From an uncultured Clostridium sp. (GTDB taxonomy: Bacteria; Bacillota; Clostridia; TANB77; CAG-508): 21,954 nt of DNA. A program made the translations under genes and the position numbers. Under the pieces are notes generated by a model. It saw only the letters and a program-made list of their open reading frames with translations. It did no database searches and was not told the DNA's origin. Below are positions 19,081-21,954 of the stretch, piece by piece; positions within the stretch are counted from its first letter, which is position 1, and every line of letters begins with the position of its first letter. The stretch lies in contig USCV01000024.1 of assembly GCA_900553225.1 (NCBI GenBank), forward strand, positions 1 to 21,954. The letters are read 5' to 3'.

Positions 19081-19510
19081 CTAATTATATAATGCTACCA
19101 TTCCAAAAATAAATACAAAATATAAAATGTAACATAAAATAATTATAGTTGCCCAGATTGCAATTGAAATCCATGCATACTTTGTCCATTTTTGTGATTG
19201 TTTTAAGCTTTCTTTAGCAGCTCCGAATATTACCAATTTGTACTAACGAATTTATTTTTGCTCCTTCTACTAAAGATAAAATTGCAAAAACTATTCCCGC
19301 AATATTAGAACAACACATAAAACTCAAAATCAAAGCAACTATAGCTCCTGCTGGGCTATATTTTATTGTTTCGTTATTTAAATAATTTACTTTATCGTAC
19401 TTATTATTTACATTATTTTGTATTATAACTTTTTGTTTTAATTTAGTACCACATTTCACGCAAAATTTAGAATCATCATCGTTATTATAATAACAATTAT
19501 TACAAACCAT
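19081..19510 (-). CDS. Zinc-ribbon + CD225/dispanin membrane protein, one +1 frameshift at an in-frame CGG
   Basis: The N-terminal zinc ribbon (CNNC...CVKC, residues 3-20) is followed by a linker. A CD225-type pair of membrane helices comes next: helix 1 SPAGAIVALILSFMCCSNIAGIVFAI, then the conserved cytosolic loop LVEGAKINSLVQIGNI, then helix 2. In frame 0 the gene stops at 19214, inside the loop, after residue 98. Skipping the C of CGG (19225) gives GAAKESLKQSQKWTKYAWIS and then the second helix WATIIILCYILYFVFIFG, up to a TAG at 19081-19083. The total is 142 residues, the expected build. The shifted end lies 17 nt before the next gene, as expected in an operon. GAGGTG precedes the ATG. Confidence 0.88.
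19222..19228 (-). other. Putative +1 frameshift / quadruplet site ATT-CGG-A in the CD225 gene
   Basis: The codons read AAT ATT CGG AGC TGC TAA. Dropping the C gives ATT GGA GCT GCT AAA GAA AGC and opens 47 further codons. The heptamer ATTCGGA is the same as at the deoD site. Confidence 0.75.
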
Positions 19511-19707
19511 TTTATATACACCTCTTTTTTTTCTTATCTATTTTAACATTTTTCTAGTATATTTGCAATTATTTATAAAAATATTATAATTATTAGTTTT
19601 ATGTTTTTATTATAAAAAGTATTTATTAATTTATGACACAATTAGACATTTTTTTCATACTATATATTAAGCCTTAAGGCTAAATAATATGAAAGGATTG
19701 ATAAAAG

Positions 19708-20394
19708 ATGGAATATGATAAAAATATATGTCCAGTAGTTGATGTAAATGGAGTTGTTGCATCTGGAAAACAGTTTGACCTAGATATTACTTTACCACAA
19801 GACAATCGTAATGTTATTTATGGAATAATTAAAAACTGCTATAAAGAGCCTGTTTGTGACGCAGTCGTAAAACTAATAGAAGTAATATGCAATTGTGGAA
19901 AAGAAGAAAGAAAACCTGTATCTCACACATTTACAGATAAAAATGGCGAATTTGTATTTGGTCCTCTATGTCCAGATAAATTCTATGAGATTCAAATTTG
20001 GGTTGATGAAGTAAAACATGCAAAAATATGTGCAACTTGTGAGCATAAAGGATCTTGCTTAAAAGGTGTAGACATTGATTGTGATAGACCTCATAAGCCA
20101 TGTGAATGTAAACATTGCATGAAACACTGTGAAGAAAAAAAAGAATGTGAATGTAAACCTTGCGAAAAAAAATGTGAAGAAAAAAAAGAATGCGAATGTA
20201 GACCTTGCGAAAAACACTGTGAAGAAAAAAAAGAATGCGAATGTAGACCTTGTGAAAAACACTGTGAAGAAAAAAGGGAATGTGAATGTAAACCTTCTGA
20301 AAAACACTGTGAAGAAAAAAAGGAATGTGAATGTAAGCCTTGCGAAAAAGATGAATGTAGACCATGTTTCGGAAGATTCAATTATAGAAGATAA
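19708..20394 (+). CDS. Carboxypeptidase-regulatory-like domain with Cys-rich 15-residue repeats
   Basis: 228 residues, no signal peptide. The N-terminal part (about 25-115) looks like a carboxypeptidase-regulatory / transthyretin-like beta sandwich (NVIYGIIKNCYKEPVCDAVVKLIE, then TFTDKNGEFVFGPLCPDKFYEIQIWV). The C-terminal part is five tandem repeats of 15 residues, pattern CEEKKECECKPCEKH. One Cys is changed to Ser in repeat four. It ends ECRPCFGRFNYRR. With about 20 Cys in the repeat zone it could bind metal or be cross-linked in a spore coat. Both ideas are inference. AAAGGATTG precedes the ATG, and a strong terminator follows. Confidence 0.85.
   Translation: MEYDKNICPVVDVNGVVASGKQFDLDITLPQDNRNVIYGIIKNCYKEPVCDAVVKLIEVICNCGKEERKPVSHTFTDKNGEFVFGPLCPDKFYEIQIWVDEVKHAKICATCEHKGSCLKGVDIDCDRPHKPCECKHCMKHCEEKKECECKPCEKKCEEKKECECRPCEKHCEEKKECECRPCEKHCEEKRECECKPSEKHCEEKKECECKPCEKDECRPCFGRFNYRR
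20128..20352 (+). repeat. Five tandem 45-bp repeats in the Cys-rich gene
   Basis: Five in-phase units starting with TGT GAA GAA AAA at 20128, 20173, 20218, 20263 and 20308. They differ by a few bases, mostly silent or AAA/AGA and CAC/AAA changes. The unit count may vary between strains. Confidence 0.9.
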
Positions 20395-20399
20395 TAATT

Positions 20400-20445
20400 A
20401 AAAAAGGAATCTATGTGCTGATTTACTCCGCATAGATTCTTTTTT
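20400..20445 (+). terminator. Terminator after the Cys-rich gene
   Basis: Stem AAGGAATCTATG with CATAGATTCTTT (20400-20415 and 20431-20445), loop about 15 nt, then a T-run. Confidence 0.85.
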
Positions 20446-20460
20446 ATATATTATATAAAA

Positions 20461-20601
20461 CTATATAATTCCTAATTTTTTTATCATTTTCTTTCCTTGT
20501 TTCATTACCTTTTTTTTATCTTGCCCCATTGTTTCATTATAAGCTATTACAAGTCCAGCTGAAATAATTGAACCAATTAACATACCCTTTACAAAATTCA
20601 T
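20461..20601 (-). CDS. Small single-helix membrane protein, 46 aa
   Basis: 46 residues starting MNFVKGMLIGSIISAGLVIAY: one membrane helix (about 3-21) followed by a basic tail (GQDKKKVMKQGKKMIKKLGII). AGGAGGA lies about 9 nt before the ATG. It begins 12 nt after the stop of the TSUP gene on the same strand, so it is the last gene of that operon. The form resembles short YtxH-like or single-helix proteins of Clostridia. The function is unknown. Confidence 0.78.
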   Translation of the reverse strand: MNFVKGMLIGSIISAGLVIAYNETMGQDKKKVMKQGKKMIKKLGII

Positions 20602-20613
20602 TTTAATATCCTC

Positions 20614-21009
20614 CTATCCTTTTTTTATACTATTATGCCTTTTTTTCTTATTAATATACTGATTATAAAAAGAATATATTTCATGAATTGCAATAAATAA
20701 TAAAAATATACCAAACCATTTCTTAAGCTGTTCCGTTTGAATAAGGTTTGCAATTTTAGCACCTATAATTGCCCCTATAACTCCAGAAATTGTTAATATT
20801 AAAGCTAATTTGAAATTAATCTTTTTGGCTTTTATATATGCAATAATCGATACTATTGAAGATGGTATAAAAAATAACAAATTAAGTCCTTGTGCTATTT
20901 GCTGCTCATAATTTAAAAATATTGTAAGTAGCAAAATTAAAATGCTTCCTCCGCCCATTCCCATACTTGTTATAATTCCAGATATTATACCTACAATTAC
21001 CTCTATCAT
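20614..21009 (-). CDS. TSUP (TauE/SafE) family half-permease, second copy
   Basis: 131 residues, about four membrane helices, half the length of a normal TSUP transporter. It starts MIEVIVGIISGIITSMGMGGGSILILLL; the glycine-rich GMGGGS after helix 1 is the TSUP signature. It then has QGLNLLFFIPSSIVSIIAYIKA and ISGVIGAIIGAKIANLI. It follows a similar half-permease by 11 nt. The pair probably makes a heterodimer equal to one full TSUP transporter, exporting or importing a sulfur- or carbon-containing anion. The substrate cannot be read from the sequence. Confidence 0.9.
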   Translation of the reverse strand: MIEVIVGIISGIITSMGMGGGSILILLLTIFLNYEQQIAQGLNLLFFIPSSIVSIIAYIKAKKINFKLALILTISGVIGAIIGAKIANLIQTEQLKKWFGIFLLFIAIHEIYSFYNQYINKKKRHNSIKKG

Positions 21010-21020
21010 AAACTTTTCCT

Positions 21021-21365
21021 TTATTTTAATAAATTAAAAATCGCATAAAATAAAAAAATTATAAAAACTATTTTGAGCCACTTATTATCTAACTTCTGTA
21101 ATAATTTTGTTCCTAAAAAAGCACCTATAACTCCTCCAATAGCAACTTTTATTCCAACATTCCAATTAATCTGGTAATTTTTTGAATAAAAATATGCAGT
21201 TGTCAAAACCATTGGTAAAATACAAAAAATTGTAGTTGCTCTTGCTTCTTTTTCGTCTAGTTTAAAGAAATATATACAAGCTGGAAGTAATATCATTCCA
21301 CCACCAGAAGCAAAGAGTCCGCTAAATATTCCTGAGATAAAACCTATCAAAATTTTTTTAAACAT
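21021..21365 (-). CDS. TSUP (TauE/SafE) family half-permease, first copy
   Basis: 114 residues, about four helices. It starts MFKKILIGFISGIFSGLFASGGGMILLPACIYFF, with the glycine signature ASGGG. Next come EKEARATTIF-like DEKEARATTIFCILPMVLTTAYFY and KVAIGGVIGAFLGTKLLQKL. It is related to, but clearly diverged from, the next gene, and in the same orientation with an 11-nt gap. Split TSUP pairs of this kind are common in Clostridia. The ribosome site is weak (AAAGAAAGAAGAC). Confidence 0.9.
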   Translation of the reverse strand: MFKKILIGFISGIFSGLFASGGGMILLPACIYFFKLDEKEARATTIFCILPMVLTTAYFYSKNYQINWNVGIKVAIGGVIGAFLGTKLLQKLDNKWLKIVFIIFLFYAIFNLLK

Positions 21366-21484
21366 ATAGTCTTCTTTCTTTATTTTACATTTTGATTATT
21401 ATTTGTAAAAACTATCTAATTTATACGTTTTCCATCTTCATCTCCAATTTATGATACTCAAATAAAAGTGCTTTATTTCTATAA

Positions 21485-21954
21485 TTAACTCCACATATGT
21501 TTTCTAGTTATTTCTAACAGATTTAATGGAGTAAATCCAATAATTTGTACTTTGGATCTGTCAAGCTTTATACATTTGTTCCAAATCTCTAATATACTAT
21601 TTCTATTTTTTTCATTCATATCTATGTAATCTACGATAATAATTCCTCCAATATCTCTTAATCTAATTTGTTTTGCTATTTCCATTGTAGCTTCTTTATT
21701 GACCACAAAAACAGTATCTTCTTTTGCATCTTTTCCTGTATATTTTCCTGTATTTACATCAATTGCAGTAAGAGCTTCTGTTTTATCAATTGTTATAAAT
21801 CCACCACATTTAAGCCAGACTTTTCTTTCCTTAAGTTTATCGTATTGCTTTTGTACATCATACATATTAAAAATGTCTTTTTTTACTTCAACTACAATAT
21901 TACTTTTTTCATTTTCTGCAATAAAATCAGAAATATTGTTTTTTAAATTTTCTT
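21485..21954 (-). CDS. rng: Ribonuclease G/E family protein, C-terminal part (start outside the window)
   Basis: About 155 C-terminal residues; the gene runs off the right edge. The catalytic DNase-I-like subdomain is clear: VWLKCGGFITIDKTEALTAIDVNTGKYTG and RLRDIGGIIIVDYIDM contain the two metal-binding Asp. These are followed by KVQIIGFTPLNLLEITRKHMWS and a TAA stop. The family normally continues after TRK with a CPxCxGxG zinc-link element, which is absent here. The reading frame stops directly and no CGG is nearby, so this seems a natural short form. Role: endonucleolytic processing of rRNA and decay of mRNA. It is first in the strand order before the TSUP pair. Confidence 0.93.
   Translation of the reverse strand, partial: ENLKNNISDFIAENEKSNIVVEVKKDIFNMYDVQKQYDKLKERKVWLKCGGFITIDKTEALTAIDVNTGKYTGKDAKEDTVFVVNKEATMEIAKQIRLRDIGGIIIVDYIDMNEKNRNSILEIWNKCIKLDRSKVQIIGFTPLNLLEITRKHMWS

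Noticed and set aside
20128..20352. CRISPR array or minisatellite outside a gene
   Set aside because: The 45-bp units are contiguous, without spacers, and in frame with a protein.
19931..20365. Several long antisense ORFs over the Cys-rich gene
   Set aside because: They are shadows of the 45-bp repeats (Phe/His/Ser-rich repeats in the other frames) with no ribosome sites.
21421..21490. A fifth frameshift at the end of the RNase G/E gene
   Set aside because: A short open frame does exist after the stop (+1 frame, about 24 codons), but it lacks the zinc-link motif and there is no CGG at the junction.

Overview
The window looks like chromosomal core DNA of a very AT-rich, spore-forming, uncultured-type Clostridia. 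Evidence: AT-rich codon choice with AGA as the usual arginine codon, strong AGGAGG ribosome sites, a SpoVM-like peptide next to rpmB, a CIRCE-type groESL operon, RNase G/E and several small proteins of clostridial type. There are no insertion sequences, phage genes, CRISPR arrays, rRNAs or tRNAs.

The main result is translational. Four genes that should be intact each need one +1 frame change: mtaB (tRNA methylthiotransferase, minus), deoD (purine nucleoside phosphorylase, plus), a polysaccharide deacetylase (minus) and a CD225/zinc-ribbon membrane protein (minus). All four changes fall at the same signal, A-Y-T-C-G-G-W, with CGG in frame. Skipping the C and reading GGT or GGA restores the conserved reading frame. 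By eye I find exactly four in-frame CGG codons in all genes of the window, and they are these four. CGG occurs about 34 more times on coding strands, but always out of frame, where genes stay intact. In frame 0 each site is followed by a stop within a few codons. This points to a lineage where CGG is not read as arginine but causes +1 frameshifting or is read as a four-base codon CGGW. It could be an unassigned 'hungry' codon or an expanded-anticodon tRNA, and it occurs in unrelated housekeeping genes. I know of CGG reassignment in some low-GC Firmicutes, but not of CGG as a recurrent +1 frameshift codon.

Layout. 1-5.25 kb (minus): mtaB; groESL behind a CIRCE variant; pyrG. 5.5-6.3 kb (plus): deoD. 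6.3-9.6 kb (minus): a membrane-anchored SH3/GH18 protein, an unrecognised gene behind a hairpin that buries its ribosome site, and greA. 9.9-10.4 kb: rpmB (plus) facing a small membrane protein and spoVM (minus). 10.5-11.4 kb (plus): nth and a Cys-containing small protein. 11.5-12.4 kb (minus): scpB and a short gene. 12.65 kb (plus): a 50-residue peptide. 12.85-15.2 kb (minus): a double-OB SSB-like protein, an unrecognised gene and the deacetylase. 15.3-18.6 kb: secreted SH3/CAP protein (plus), YgjP-like metallopeptidase (minus), recQ (plus). 18.7-19.5 kb (minus): CD225 protein and DUF2752 protein. 19.7-20.4 kb (plus): a protein with five 15-residue Cys-rich repeats. 20.5-21.95 kb (minus): RNase G/E fragment, two half-size TSUP permeases and a small membrane protein.

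All calls come from reading the sequence and family knowledge. No alignment, tRNA scan or read check could be run.
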